This document shows positions 24,701 through 38,308 of a stretch of DNA of 64,000 nt, one piece after another. Position 1 is the stretch's first letter, and each line of letters begins with the position of its first letter. The position numbers were made by a program, and so were the translations under genes. The DNA is from Brugia malayi (taxonomy: Eukaryota; Nematoda; Chromadorea; Rhabditida; Onchocercidae): assembly GCF_000002995.4 (NCBI RefSeq), contig NW_025062479.1, forward strand, positions 7,927,721 to 7,991,720, given 5' to 3'. The notes under the pieces are model-generated. The model did not search any database. It was not told the DNA's origin and saw only the letters and a list, made by a program, of their open reading frames with translations.

Positions 24701-27700
24701 AAGGGATAGCTTATGCAGTTTCATTATATATTATGCAGAAAAAACTGTAGCATAAAACTTGCCTAAAGTTGACAAATCAGAGTATCGGTTATTCATTAAA
24801 AATAAATCAACAGCAATTTGATGACCAGTGCATTCAAGCGCTAAACGCTTATAATAGTCATTCGTAGGACACAAATTTGGTACTTCCTGTAATGAATCCA
24901 TAAATACGGGTAGGATATTATCTGAAAAAAAAAAAATGTCCAAACTACAAGAAATTAATGGCTGCATAATCAAAGAAACCAACAGAAACTGCTTGTTGAT
25001 TTGGATTCTCTCGACTTCTGAGTGCCCCTGGTCCCAAATCAGGAATTATTGTTAAGAATACGGTGATCCTTCCACCAATATCGGCCTAAACAGTTGAGTA
25101 TGAACAGGAGAATCGTGAAAGCAGTGCAGTGGTAAGTACAATATCCCATGCATGCTTAAGAATCAAAGTTCAGGAATTTGAAAAGTGAATATGAACTAAC
25201 AATAAGTTCACGTGCAGCAGTTAATGCCGCACCCAAGCAGCATGAAGTTGAGGAATTTGATTCAAAGAGAGTAGGTAAACTTTGTATAAACGAACGTATC
25301 ACCTGCAAAAAACCACAAGTTTAAGTTGCAGCTGTTACTCGGATGATATAAAAGTTTAACACCAGAAATATGGAAACTCACATCAATGTTTTTGCGGAGA
25401 TTTACTAATAATCCACAATTGACTGGAAGGAAAATATCTAAAACACAACATTTGAAGGTACAAGGCAGCCAGTATAGTTTGAACCGATCAGAAAATCGAG
25501 AAACAAAACTATATATTTGAAGCTGGTGAACAAAATTCTTTTACATCATTAGTAGCATTCACTGAAACAGTTGATGTCTGACGCAATATTCTCGTTTATA
25601 GAGAAAAGCGGACACCCAGCATTATCCAGAAACGTTACTACTTGTAGTAATTCATGTCTTAGGTGGTAATGTATAATTTTGTGTATATGCTGACCATGGC
25701 TTCAGAAAAACGATTAATGAAGCAATGAGAAGCAATGCATTAAGAAATAAAAATTAAAGTGAAGCCTAAGCCTTCAACAAATCTGCAATTTTTTTTTTTT
25801 CAAAAATTTCACCACTATATTCTTCAACTATGAGCTGCTGCGGACGTGATTTTCCTTGAAACTGAAAGAAGTGAACAGCTGAATCTGCACCGATAAAACC
25901 AAGCATAGTATGTTCGTTGCCAGGTAGCTGTTCCAAAGCAATCAAAAGCTGTTCAACGAAAGTATAAAGATAACCTGAATGACACATATTTTACCACAAT
26001 CTCTCACAAATCTTTTGGTAAAATACCAATAGTTTGACGATTTAGTTATCCACAACTAGTACTAACTTGCTTCACTTTACTGAAGTTTATTTTACAATTC
26101 TAGATTAAAAAAAAAAAAAAAAAAAAAAAAGAAAAACAGAATTCTCAGTTTACTTTTGAGAGATTAAAAGTATAGAAACGATTAACCTGTTTCAATAGCA
26201 TCTTGACTGATATCCATTACAAACACATAAACTGCCGGCTGCGGCGGACGTAACTGTAATAAAAAACAAGAATGAATAACTGAAATTTTTGAGAAAAAGT
26301 ACATATAATCAGCATAAAAGTGCTTCAATTTACAACCGCATCTGACTGACAAAACTTCGCATTACCATATATTCAGAGGGAGCAATAAATTCGATGGTTG
26401 CGTTCTTAATTTCTGGACGATGTGTTGGTTCACCAAATGACTTTGTAGCAGGGTCCCAATTAAAATCATCCGGTACTAAAATCATTTCAATTGCTTTCAT
26501 AAGGGAAATAAACTGCATTGGAAAAATTCAAAGCCTATATTAACTAACAAAAGTTTGATAAGTTCACAGAACATTAAACTCACAGTCGTTAACGCGATAG
26601 CAAATATTACACTTCCAGTGGCGAGAATCTGGCAAGTAAATATAAGGATTAATATAAGTACGACAATAGCGACATCGTAGAATGGATGATGTTTGGATAA
26701 TGTTCAGATTCTACAAATTCAAAATAATTTTAGACACTGTTCCTCATATTAAGGATTCTTTACATTAATATTTTTTCATCGATAGTAATTTTAATATACA
26801 GCCGAGTCCATTTTTCACTTTTCTCTAATTTAAAATTTGCAGGGAAATCCTCACTACTGCTAACATCTTACCTTTTTTCAGCTGCAGATAGCCATCTTTA
26901 ATTCAATCCCTTAATTAAATAAACTCTTCTAATGATAATGGAAAGAGGAAATCAAACCTTTATATCTTTAAATGGTTGCAAAGTGAGTCCAAATGGTAAA
27001 CGCGATTTTTTCAGTAGTTCTTGGGTCTGAGGTACCGAGCTTAGTGTGCAACGAAATATACTGAAATCCATGTTTAAAAAAATTATGACTAGCGCATCTC
27101 CCTATTTAAAATTCGTTTTGAAGTTTTGAAGATGTTTTCAGGGCTTAAAAGCCATGAGATCTTCAATGAATATAGAAAAAAAATAAATTAACTAAGAGGA
27201 CTGAAGGGCAGGACATTGCAACGTTTCGACCAAATAAATAATAATAAACTGGTGTGTCAAGTCACAAAAAAATTTCGTGTTCTAAGACATCAAAATATCG
27301 ATAGTTTAAATAAAAATAATACTTCTAATACAATGGTTTAATAATCTTATTTACTTCCTGATGAAATTATTGTACAGAGTATCAAAGCTATTATATATGA
27401 AAAGAAACTTCACTTCCATATTTCAGAAAAATTTAACCTAGGACTGCATCGAGCATCAGGATTGCAAACAGTTGGTGGAAGAGCAATCTCTTCATCATCG
27501 GTCCCATATTTCAATAAATCCCTTTCCTGCATTAAATCGACATATCTGGTCGACTGCATCCCATAATTCTATAACTCGTCCAGAAATAAATGTGGGTAAA
27601 ACAAACCATCAGTTTCCATTAAACCTTATAAGAACTGTTATTATGACCCTAATTAAATCAGGAAACTTCCAGTGACACGGTAAAACTGCTGACAACTAAT

Positions 27701-29470
27701 ACCAATGCGATAGCATAACTCGTGCATAATGGATTTACGATTACATCTAGGACATCAGCAATTCGCATGCATCGTTTTCGCACGACATTAATAAATAAGA
27801 TCTTGCACTGCCTCCGCATACCAACAAATAAATTTAGTCATGTTATACCGATCTCCGTAGGTGATAATATTCAACCCTTTGTGTGAGTAAATTCACACAT
27901 TTATGCCAGAAAAAAGAAGTCGAAAAAAGGTCTTGCTTACAATATATTTCGAGATTTTAGTGCAAAACGCAAAAGTTTCCAGTATAAAAGACCATAAGAA
28001 AAAAAATTCTCATAAGGAATTACCATTCGAGCAAATTCTTGTTGCAAATTGCCCATTCCACCGGGATAATTCCCATTCATCTGATAATGATCGTTTGACA
28101 GTTGCGACTGTGAATGTTTATTAAGAACTGGGAAGCTGTGATGCAAACCAATTTCATTCTTTGTATTATTCCTATACGCAACGCTAGTAAGAGGCTGCAT
28201 AGAAGTTGGAGGTAGATAATACCCACAACTAACAACTGAATCTGACTTGTTATCTTGGTCAGTCAGAGAGGAATACGACTGTGGAGGAACTACTGATATC
28301 GGAGTAGCATCAACTGGAAAAACTGTGGACGAAAATGGTACTGCTGAAAAATTAGAAAGCAGCTGAGGCTGGAAAGTGGTATCATTTTGTCCACTTGAAT
28401 TATTCTGAACACTGTTCATCCGATGATGCGTCATACTGCATGATGGTGGATAATTGTAAGTTAATGCTGCTGCACTCGAATCATGAAGTGACGACTGCAC
28501 GTTATCCTAAATAAAGTAATAATTTTAAATTTAAATTTGAGTACAGATGAAAACAAAACTCAATAAAAAAAAATTAAAACACAAGCTTTGATAGCTTATA
28601 TCTTATAAAGGCCGGAAAGAAAGCCAAATCCAACTATATTTCAAAATTACCTATTTAAATAACATGAGACATTATAATAATTCATATTCCTATACAAAAA
28701 AAAAAAAAAGAATAATAACAAATCACTATGAGACAAAAAATCAGCAAAATTTACGGACACTGATTGGAAATGAATTCGGATGCTGCTGCAAGTATGACAA
28801 CACATTTACATTACTGCCAACTGCAACACTATCAAAAAAGTAACCTAAAAATACGGATTTCTAAGTGAACATAAATTTCTAAGAAAACACATGACGTGAC
28901 ATCAAAGTTCCGAGCAAATCTAACAATTGTAAATCATTTGCATATCAAACAAAACCCTTATATCTGCAAACAAGAATGAAAACGAAACCTTGACCGGATA
29001 TAAGGTCGTTCGCCGGTAGCATTTTTGTCGTCCACGATGAATTTTGAATGCTGAAATAGAGAAATCCTTGATTAAATATTAATAAAAGAAAATAAATGCA
29101 TCACTACGGTTTAAACAGAATAGGGAAGTAAATAGGCAAGTGATAAAGAATGCAAATAAATTACATTGGCCAGCTGAGTGAACCAAATAATTTTATTAAA
29201 GGATAGCATTCCCAACATAGTCAAGGTATGGAATATGCCACAGTAAGCACGTAAGAAAATATTTCAAGATATCGAAGTTGTGGTCACAACCAAAAAGCTG
29301 TGGTCAGTATGATCAAAATACTTTCCAGAAAAAATATTTTTTTTAATTGATTAAACAGTTAACCTCTGATTATTGAGAGCTGTTACCGAAGCATTTGCGT
29401 CGGCGTGGTGTTCCCACAGTTCTTGATTATTTGTTCCATAATCAACAAAATTTAGCGGATTCTCCGCCAT
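21727..29470 (-). CDS. sec-24: SEC24, C/D class (COPII cargo adaptor)
   Basis: COPII inner-coat subunit that binds cargo signals at ER exit sites with SEC23. Exons in transcript order: 29470-29364, 29050-28989, 28844-28759, 28506-28024, 27568-27438, 27060-26958, 26710-26584, 26475-26366, 26253-26187, 25974-25813, 25437-25382, 25302-25201, 25085-24990, 24886-24763, 24468-24310, 24231-24058, 23878-23768, 23512-23328, 22957 to about 22823, possibly a short exon near 22700-22660, 22599-22429, 22286-22183, 21841-21727. Phases agree throughout except at the uncertain exon. Product about 990 residues. The disordered Ser/Gln/Pro-rich N-terminus is followed by the CX2C...CX2C zinc finger (CRYC, CNIC, residues about 336-360), trunk (RPPQPAVYVFVMDIS), beta-sandwich and helical parts (RKIGFEAVLRIRCTKG, GNFFVRSTDLLA) and the gelsolin-like end (LIDDRTESSHSYVEFLNHI). 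Sequence is closer to SEC24C/D than A/B. Two introns have GC donors. Confidence 0.93.
26107..26130. repeat. A24 tract in a sec-24 intron
   Basis: Uninterrupted run of 24 A on the + strand (poly-U in the sec-24 transcript), in the intron between exons 26253-26187 and 25974-25813. Confidence 0.95.
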
Positions 29471-32400
29471 CTGTTCCCGGAAAACCGTGAGACCGTAAGC
29501 AGCTGAATAGAAGCAGATTAAAACCTAGCAATTTGCCAAATTAATTACTCAACTAATACTTCTGTACTGCATTTAGTTCCACTTATTTCGTAGATGTAGT
29601 TCGGGTTAGCAAAGCTCTATTCTCTAAAAATATAAGTTGGTATTTTTCGTTATTCACCTAGCACACAGTTCAACCCTTCACAACTTCTGAGCACACTGTC
29701 ATCTCAAACTTCAAAAAAGCGCCACCAACACTGCACACCCCTTTTCGCTTGCGTGTATAAAAAGGAAGCATTAGATCGCGCTATGAAAATTCGTGTCTCT
29801 CTGTACCGAGAGATTAACCCAGTCTAACCCACAACTTAACCCACCAAGTGTTAGATCGTGAATGTAATTCAGTTCCAATTCAACTAATGACTATAACAGT
29901 TGGAATTCATCGCATTTAATTTTCAGTTTTCAGCAAAAAAACTCCCAATATTGTATAATAACCATTTTAAGACAGTGAAACATGGATATCCCTAACACAT
30001 CGAACTAATGTACATAATTCTTCAAACAGCACCATAGTATAATTTTTAATAGCCATAACTGTATTCAACCAAATAAAATGCTGGATTTAAATAACTAGAT
30101 CCTTTAACTGAAGAAAGTTTCAAGTACGAACGGAACCAATTTTCTACTGCAAACAATGCAGACGGGGATGGAGGAATATGAGCTAATTCCGGTGTATTTA
30201 TGGCACTCCCTATCAGCAATTTCCACGTTTTGGAATTCCAATAAACCCCAGTTAGTGAACATTGCGTAACTTCCCAGCATTATTCATTTCCAAAATCATC
30301 TCCCACTACTCTCACGCAATGCCTCACTTTTGTAGCTTTAATAATGGTTACGTTGAAAATTATTGTTAGAGGTGGCAACCAGCCTAAGACTATATAGCCA
30401 TCGAACAATCATTGGCAGTAAAGAGAATTTCTGTTTTACGATCGGAGAAATATGAAAAATCGCCAGACAATAAATCCTTCCATGTTAATCTGTACAAATA
30501 AGCCGATAATTAGTGGAATTATAAATACACAAAAGAAATTCAAAAAAAGGAGATAGTGTCTTCATGTGAATAAAGTTTTAATTGGAGTATTCGAAACATT
30601 GCCTTTATCTAAAACAAACCATGCATGTGGTATGCTAGATGGTGATCAGTATTTGTACCACTTGAGCGAAGTCTTATTTGTGATGATACCTGAAACTCTA
30701 AAAGTGAAAAGCTGACCTTACAATTCTTATAAAACCACCTTACAAGTCCCTTTACGTTCCGTTTACTTTTATCTGCCACGTATAAACTACCCTTTAATGT
30801 TTGTACAGTGAATCTTCGTAAAAGGACAAGGAAGAATAGACAGCACACCAACAGTCTCTCCGACAAGCACCCCTTGTCGCAATTCACCACCACGAAGTAC
30901 AACACCACAACAAGCAAATATCTATGCCGCTACTCCCCTGTAGTTTACACGGCCGGAACACCGTCACTTCTTTCACTGATTTTTTATTTGGTCTACAATG
31001 CTTTTCTTGGTATTTGGCGACTGGACGGCACTATTTACTAGGGGTCATCGATGGATGAGGGTCCCGCGAATTGGTGGTGCTGCGGCGTGGTTGGCCGTGC
31101 GTTAGTCGTGCATTAATAACTTTGTATAAATTTTTGCTAGCATCTTACACTTTGAGATGCAGGAGTTGACTGTTGCAAACCCAAGTAGCTTGCTGTGGGG
31201 TTCGGAGGGTCCTTTTTCTCTGGAAAAACTCCCTTTTGTATCAGATTAGCATGGGAATAATACTGTTGGATAATTCCATAAATGCAATCGTATTTTTCTC
31301 GCTTGCCGGATCGTGGTGGTAATATTACTAAACTAATTTATTTTAATAGCTTATTGTCATTATTTCTAACACTATCGATTTCTTTCTGACCAAGTTGGTG
31401 TATTCCGTTCGACATATGTTATTCAATCAAATTCTGCTAAAGAAGATTTTCGAAATAACCGACGGTTGTAGTTCGTTTACAGGCGTAAAGTTCTAGACGG
31501 ACAAGCTTTCAGTTTATCAGCGAAGGAACGAGAGCCAAAAAAGGACGGCTAGAACCATAGGTTTGGAGACGTCCAGACGTGGGTACTACGTAATATTAAT
31601 GTGTATTGGATGACAACCAGTAGTTCAAGTACGTTTCCCTCTTTCTGTTCCTTTTCCAACCATAAAGATTGAAATTTTCGTGAAATGTATTTTCTTACAG
31701 TGATGTTTAATTTTGAGGATTATGAGAACTTCCTGAAGTCGTTATTTTCTTCGATGTCGCCAGGAATGTGCATTCGTTTTTACGCTTTATAGGATTTTAT
31801 CGGATCCTTGTACATATGGTACAACTCTGCATGACCTCTCGAAAAGGCCTGCTGTGGCAGCTAAACAGTTTAGGATGTCTTGGACATAGTCGTACATAAC
31901 TTTTTGAAGACCGTTCATTCCACTAATTTCTCCACCTATTCATTTCTGTCCTGGTTAGCACACAACAGAACTGTCTTCACACCTTGACTAAGATTTTAGG
32001 ATATCTCTACTGTACAAACTTAACTGTTTCCGTAATAAAATCATGAAATTCTTAAATATAGGTATGATAGGTGATGTCCATATGCCAATTCGTGGCAAGA
32101 TTTTTTTTTGTTAAACTTTTTCAATCTTTAATACATTATTTCTTGAAAGCTATAATTTTTCCTCTTTCTTGAAACTGCTTTTTTATGCATGCTTATCGTT
32201 TTTCACGGTGCTGTTCACCAACTGGGTTCTCAAAAATTCCTATTTTCTGCGAAGTCTAAAAAAGCTTGAAAATATACTTCGACTTTTTTCATGGGTAACC
32301 GTTAATCTTGCACACAGTTTGCAGCCATCAGTTTAAATGCTTGATGTTATTGTGTAAGTGCCAAATATAGTTGAGAAATTTGAACAACAGGTCGAAGATT

Positions 32401-34220
32401 AGATCTTCTATAATAGATATTTCTACATGAGTGCTAATCATGAGAATTAGATATCAACGCATGTGATGTTCAGTTATATCGCGAGAGGATATAATCGCAC
32501 ACCATCGAGCAGACTTATGTGTTGGATTCACCACGTAGTTGGCATGAAACAGTAAAAACGTATATGTGCACCGAACAATTTTTAGGATTGCCGTAAATTC
32601 CTCTGCCTAGTAACTTCCTTGTTGTTTAGTGAAATCCGAACTAAAAAGTTGTTGAATGTCATTTTTTCATTAAAACTGTTATTTCCTTCAGAACATTATA
32701 ATCCGGAATTCGATTTAGTTTTTGAAATAGTATAAGGTTATTTGTGCTAAACTTCCCATATTAAGTTTTCGAAGAAATTACAAAACTAATGTTTAGATCT
32801 TGAGTATAAGGAGTATGTCTTTAATGCTTATCTTGTCATTTTGTGCTATTTTCTACTTATGCCACTAACCTTTGTTTGAATTAAACTCCTGCTTTGTGGT
32901 ATATTTTGTAACGGACGTTAAGTAACTGAATACTAAACATGATTGTTTCTCTTAAGATAGTCATGAGAATACTAACTCAGGTTACTGTAGGTTTAGGTAG
33001 TAGTCTAGTTTTTCATCTCAATTTCATAATACAGTTTATTTTCTAGGATTTTAATATATATTGTATAATCAGTTTTATTATTATTATTTATATGTATTAT
33101 ATGTACCTAAAATATTCAATTTTAAGATTTTAAGCTTCAGTGTTGCTATGCAGTAATGCTTTCTGCTGTGAAATGTGCTTGGGGAAATAGTACTGAATGT
33201 GATTAATTTTAATGCCTTCCACTTTTAGAGATAACAGGATGTTAAAACTTTAAACCGATTAACCATTCTTACCTGTTTGAAATTATAGGATTGTTGTATT
33301 CATGTTGTTTTAGTTATTTCTCAAATTAAAAAAAAAAAGAGTGCTTTTGTCAGAAAATTTTTTTGACGCTTTAATATTCGTCAAATTTGAGACACAAAAG
33401 CTTTTATCCACAAAATGGGTATAAGAAAGGAAGGAGCTGAAAAGTGTGGAGGATTCTAGATGTGATCTAAATAAAAACTGTTTAAAATCTGCTTCTCTAG
33501 AATTTGCTAGTAACTTGTAAGAAATCACTTTAGAACTGTTAAGAACGTATAAAAGCAAATGATATGCAATATTTTGTTTAATGGTTTCAAAAAATTGAAA
33601 TTTTTTAGGTGGACTGAGGAGCTAAATAAATCATTTTCATCAGACTAGCAACTGAGGGAGTAGTCGGTGCACCGCTTGCTGTGTTACAAACCTATTAAAG
33701 CTGAAGTTTTGTTATCATGTACAGGCGACAAATGCTGTTCTTTCCCAGTACGTTCTTTTTTCTGGATAAAAACTCATGAATATGAACAAAATTTAATATT
33801 TTCAATCATGATTGCTTGCTCCTGCATGAATACCTTGTGGTTGTTTTGAAGTGCTACGATCAGCTTGTTTGCTGCCGGAATAATAATGCTGCTCTAAATT
33901 TATTGCCTGTGCCGCACTGTTCAGTTGTTTTTCTACGGCGTTTCGAAATAGTGGCACACTCAGTGTATTTGCATGGCAGTGATAGACCTGCTGAAAAAGG
34001 CTTGCTATCACATCTTACATTAAATTGACATGTTGGTTTGAGTGTCATTTGTTCGAATTACTCTGTTGTAGCCAGTTACACAAGCACTGTTCTTTTTGGC
34101 CTTTTCCTTAATCTTCGCATACTTGTTTTGCTGTGGCTTGATGCCTTCCTGTTATTGCCGTACATGTGCTACACTGGGTGGTTTTTATAGCTAGAGATTA
34201 AAATAAGTGAAAAGCAGTTT
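29471..34220. other. divergent intergenic region between sec-24 and the CCR4 gene
   Basis: It should hold both promoters. No gene is supported. Visible items: TATAAAAAGG on the + strand at 29756-29765, followed by a small hairpin (TCTCTC 29796-29801 with GAGAGA 29808-29813) and a CTAACCCA/TTAACCCA cluster (about 29814-29848). There are also GC-richer patches at 30780-31100 and 31480-31620, and a block at 33800-34050 where several frames are open at once. TTCTATTCAG just before the sec-24 start (about 29500, - strand) could be a trans-splice acceptor. Confidence 0.5.
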
Positions 34221-37200
34221 ATGGCAGCAAACATGTTGAAGTGTTAGTACAACGTTGTACTAAATTTTGTTTTGTAAATAAACTTTATGACTTAGCAAGT
34301 TTCTGTTCTGTCTGTTGTCTAATGTATGTTTTTAAATTTGGAAACTCAGATTCAGCTATTCATGAAGTTAATCACAGGTTCCCAAAATTGAATGGAATTT
34401 CAGAGCACGACCTGTCATATGTGCCGGGTGCACATCATCATGAATTTGCACTGCCAAATGGTGATACGCTTGGACATGAAAGATGTGCCACCTCAGCTGG
34501 CTTACCGTTAACAAAGTCGGAAAGTACGGACGGTAGGAAGAAGCTACCGAATGGTATGTTGAGGGTGCATCGTATAATGACTGAGGAAGAACTTGCACAG
34601 GGTAAAGAACCGCGTTGGACGGAGCTGGAGATACGTGGTTTGTTTTTCTTGGACCCCAATAGATATAATAGAAAACGGCATGAATTTAGCTGAGAAATCA
34701 GTTTTAAGTTAAGCAAGAGGAACTGTTAGAACATTTAAAAGTTCGTGGTGGTCTCTTTTCTAGTTTTTCATTTAAATCCGTCAGTCATTTTAGTTATTTT
34801 TCAGGTCGCAATCTAAGTCCATTTTTGTGGGAAATGAGATGCCTTACCGCCCTTTTCTTGTATAGAAACCATCTGACAAGGTGATGTTTGCTGTTATTAT
34901 TTTTTGCTTATTTTTTATCTGAGCAACAACGAAAATAGATGGCACGTGGACAGAAATACTGAAGCTTTGATGATTAATAATGCTAGAAATAAGTCCTATG
35001 TTGTTCACTTTAAGTCAGCAAATCTTTATGTTCTTTCAGAATTCCTTGCGAAATTTCGAAGTTGGAGAACTTAACGGTGCTGGATTTGTCAGAAAATAAA
35101 TTACGTAGTCTGCCAGCCGAGCTGGGCGATATGATCTCTTTATGTCACCTATACCTCAATGGCAATCAAATAAGGGTCCTGCCTTATGAGTTGGGCAAGC
35201 TGTTTCGTTTACAAACCCTAGGTTAGTAGTCTTATAACCTAATTGTTCATAACTCAGATGCAGCGAATGTTTACATTTTTGCTTTTCAGATCTTCGATCA
35301 AATCCTCTTTCTCCCGAAATTAATAAAATTTATTATGAAGCTGGACCTCAGAAACTGCTTCGATTTTTGTTAGATCATTTGGCAAGTATGTTTTTCATAA
35401 TTTTGTACTTCATCACAGTAAATGAAACGCTTGTTTTAATATTGTGGCCCGATGAACTTTTGCTTTAATTAATATTTATGTCTAATTTTCTCTGCTGATT
35501 AATATTACTATAACTGTATTCTGTGTAGTTACATGACTATGAAAATTTGCTTGTTGTATTTGTGTTTTCGCAGTATTTTGGTTCATTCATTATAAACTTT
35601 CTAGGCGATTAACTTTTCCTCGAAAACCTTGATTGATGTTTTAGTAAATACGACAATACCTCCGGATCGCCAATGGATAATGATAAGGCACGCAGATCCC
35701 GAAAGACCGATCGGTATCGAACGTGTTAAACTAATTCAGTAAAACACGATTTCTGATCTCTGGACACTTTTACCACTTGACAGCTTTTTGTTTTATTTGA
35801 TATGTCCTTTACATTTCCGTCGAAATTTTGTTGCTACTCCGAAAATCTTACTCTCACTGGAATATGTTTCAAAATTTTAATAATAATTACTTATATCCAT
35901 CGTTATCTTCAGCAACGTTCACTGTTCTTTGTTATAACGTTCTATGTGATAAATATGCCACGAACAGTCTCTACTCATATTGTCCATCCTGGGCTCTCAA
36001 TTGGGAATATCGAAAAGCAGCTATTTTAAAGGAAATCCGACATTACGAAGCTGATATTATTACCTTGCAAGTATGTTTTTGTTTGTTCCTCTCATTCGTA
36101 TAATCATATCAAATCAATTTTGTGTTGAAAATATTTTCGTCCTTCGTCCTGGTTTTGTATTGAACTTTTCCCATGATTCTTCATTCTGGAAATTCTAGTA
36201 AATTTGTTTTTACTATAGGAAGTAGAAACTGAACAGTTCCGTTGCCTTTTTCAACCTGAGTTAGAACAAATCGGATATGCGGGCATTTTTTCACCAAAAT
36301 CACGGGCGAAAACGATGGGTGAGGAAGAGCGAAAATTTGTTGATGGTTGTGCGATTTTTTGGAAGTATGACAAGTGTGTTGGATTGTATTTTCTTCAGTT
36401 CGACTGACTGAGTTTCAAATTCACTTATAATTTTCATAGTTTTCGTTGTAGTTATCAGCACTTTAGCATAAATCATGAAGGGAATATGGACGAAGCTTAT
36501 ATTGATTATCTTTTGCATAAATCTTATTCTTTTTACAGTATTTTTTCTTAGCACGATTTAGCTTCTAACTGCCGCTTCTCCTGTTTGTGATTTAAAATTC
36601 CACTCAGAAATTTGGTTGTTGGAAAAGTATATTTGCAGATTTGAGCTAGAAAAAGAACATCTCATTGAGTTTACTCAAGTAGCTATCAAGAAAGCTCCAA
36701 CAAGTGAGAAAATCTTGAATCGTGTTATGCCAAAAGATAATATTGCTCTTTGTGCTGTTTTCAAAATCAGGGAAAATGTCTACGCCAATCGTTCGTTTAA
36801 TTATTTATTCTTGGTATACAGAGTATAAACAGTTACTGATGCGATGTGATTGTTTATCGATCACAGCTTTCTTAATTTTAAATTTATTTCCACAAATAAC
36901 GCTCATTAATCTTCAATTGCACACATTCTCTGGTTCAAAATAACAAAATGCAGGTGACTACTGGGAAGTGAAAGCTTTGAACAACTCTCTGTGAGGTTCA
37001 TGATGACACTTTCATGTAAAAATAATTTTAAAATCTTTTATTTCATTTCTCCATATAAAAACCAATAGATGTCGTCTTTCCGAATTTTTGATTTTCTGTA
37101 AACTGTTTTTCCGGCAGTAAAAAGTGGTGGCTTATTGTTTTAAGAACCTGCAGGACAAATGACTATGGCTCCAAGCGACAATGTGGTTGGAAATCCACTT

Positions 37201-38308
37201 GTTGTAAGTACCGCACATATTCACTGGGATCCAGAATTTTGCGATGTAAAGCTGATTCAGTCAATGATGTTGGTGCAGGAGATAAATACTTTGCTAGATG
37301 AAGTGTGTTTTTTTTTTTTTTTTTTCTGAGGATACTGAGTTCAAAATTTAGTTGTGAAAATGACATTTGCCGTTCTCCGAGAAAAATGTCATTTTCTATC
37401 TTTTAGATATCGGAAAGATATCGTATAACACCTCACCAGATACCAGTTCTGATTTGTGGCGATCTCAATTCACTTCCTGAATCAGGTTTCATCATACTTC
37501 ATTGCTATATTCTAATGATTAATAGTTAATGTTTTATCTCTAGCACATGTCAACAGTATTTTTTCTTAACATATAAGTTTCTTGATAAAGTTATTGAACT
37601 TCTCTCTTTTTTCGAAAACTTCACAGCAGTTTCTTAGGTGTTGTGGAATTTCTATCGAAGGGAGCAATTTCAAGGGAGCATCCAGATCTCAAGGAATTCC
37701 GTCAGGATCCTTGTATTACACGTTTTAGTGCATCCGATGATCCCACGGTTTATACGCACGGACTCAGACTTGACTGTGCTGTGGACCCTAACTCAATGCC
37801 ATTTACAAATTACACGTTGGTTTTAAATTTGAAAATATGTAGTATACAAAAACCATGATTCTTTTAAAAATAATTTTTTTTAATTTAAAAACAATCCTAG
37901 CCAATAAAGAAAATAAATCGGGTAAATTATTTGTTAAGAAAATCAAATTTCATGCCTGTGTTTTGAGTCATTTTTGCGTCTTTTCCACCATTGCTGCTTA
38001 TTGTTATCCAAAGTAAAAATTTCGGAACATGAGTGAACTTAAATTTCAGGCTTGAATTTAAAGGTGTTATCGACTACATCTTCTCAACGCCGCAATCATT
38101 AGCCCGTTTGGGAGTGTTGGGGCCGCTGAGTATGGAGTGGGTGCTGGCAAATAAAATAATCGGCTTTCCACATGCTCATGTGCCCTCAGACCACGTACCA
38201 ATAATGGCCCAATTTGCAATTATTCCAACGAGCCATCAGCGTACCCAGCCTGTTGTCCATCACTATGGTAACAGTCATTCTAATTCATTTGGTGCTGTTG
38301 GTCGATAA
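34221..38308 (+). CDS. ccr-4: CCR4/CNOT6-type poly(A) deadenylase
   Basis: Catalytic deadenylase of the cytoplasmic CCR4-NOT complex; removes mRNA poly(A) tails. Exons: 34221-34242 (tentative), 34350-34637, 34805-34880, 35040-35221, 35290-35385, 35645-35713, 35913-36070, 36219-36373, 36639-36790, 37154-37302, 37407-37485, 37638-37815, 38050-38308; phases agree and the product is 620 residues. After a non-conserved N-terminus comes the CNOT6-like entry (IMTEEELAQGKEPRWTELEI), then leucine-rich repeats (LTVLDLSENKLRSLPAELG, LYLNGNQIRVLPYELG) that bind CAF1/CNOT7, then the EEP nuclease: TVLCYNVLCDKYAT, LQEVETEQ (catalytic Glu), HIHWDPEF, CGDLNSLPES (Asp, Asn) and PSDHVP (Asp, His). All catalytic residues are present. 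The first exon is the least certain; an in-frame ATG also exists at the start of MYVFKFGNSD before exon 2. The donor at 36790 is weak. Confidence 0.93.

Noticed and set aside
27903..28124. 73-codon + strand frame
   Set aside because: Largely antisense to SEC24 exon 28506-28024 and without splice-linked partners.
36616..36943. Two overlapping short frames on the + strand
   Set aside because: The first is the ccr-4 exon 36639-36790 extended into its intron; the second is its out-of-frame shadow.
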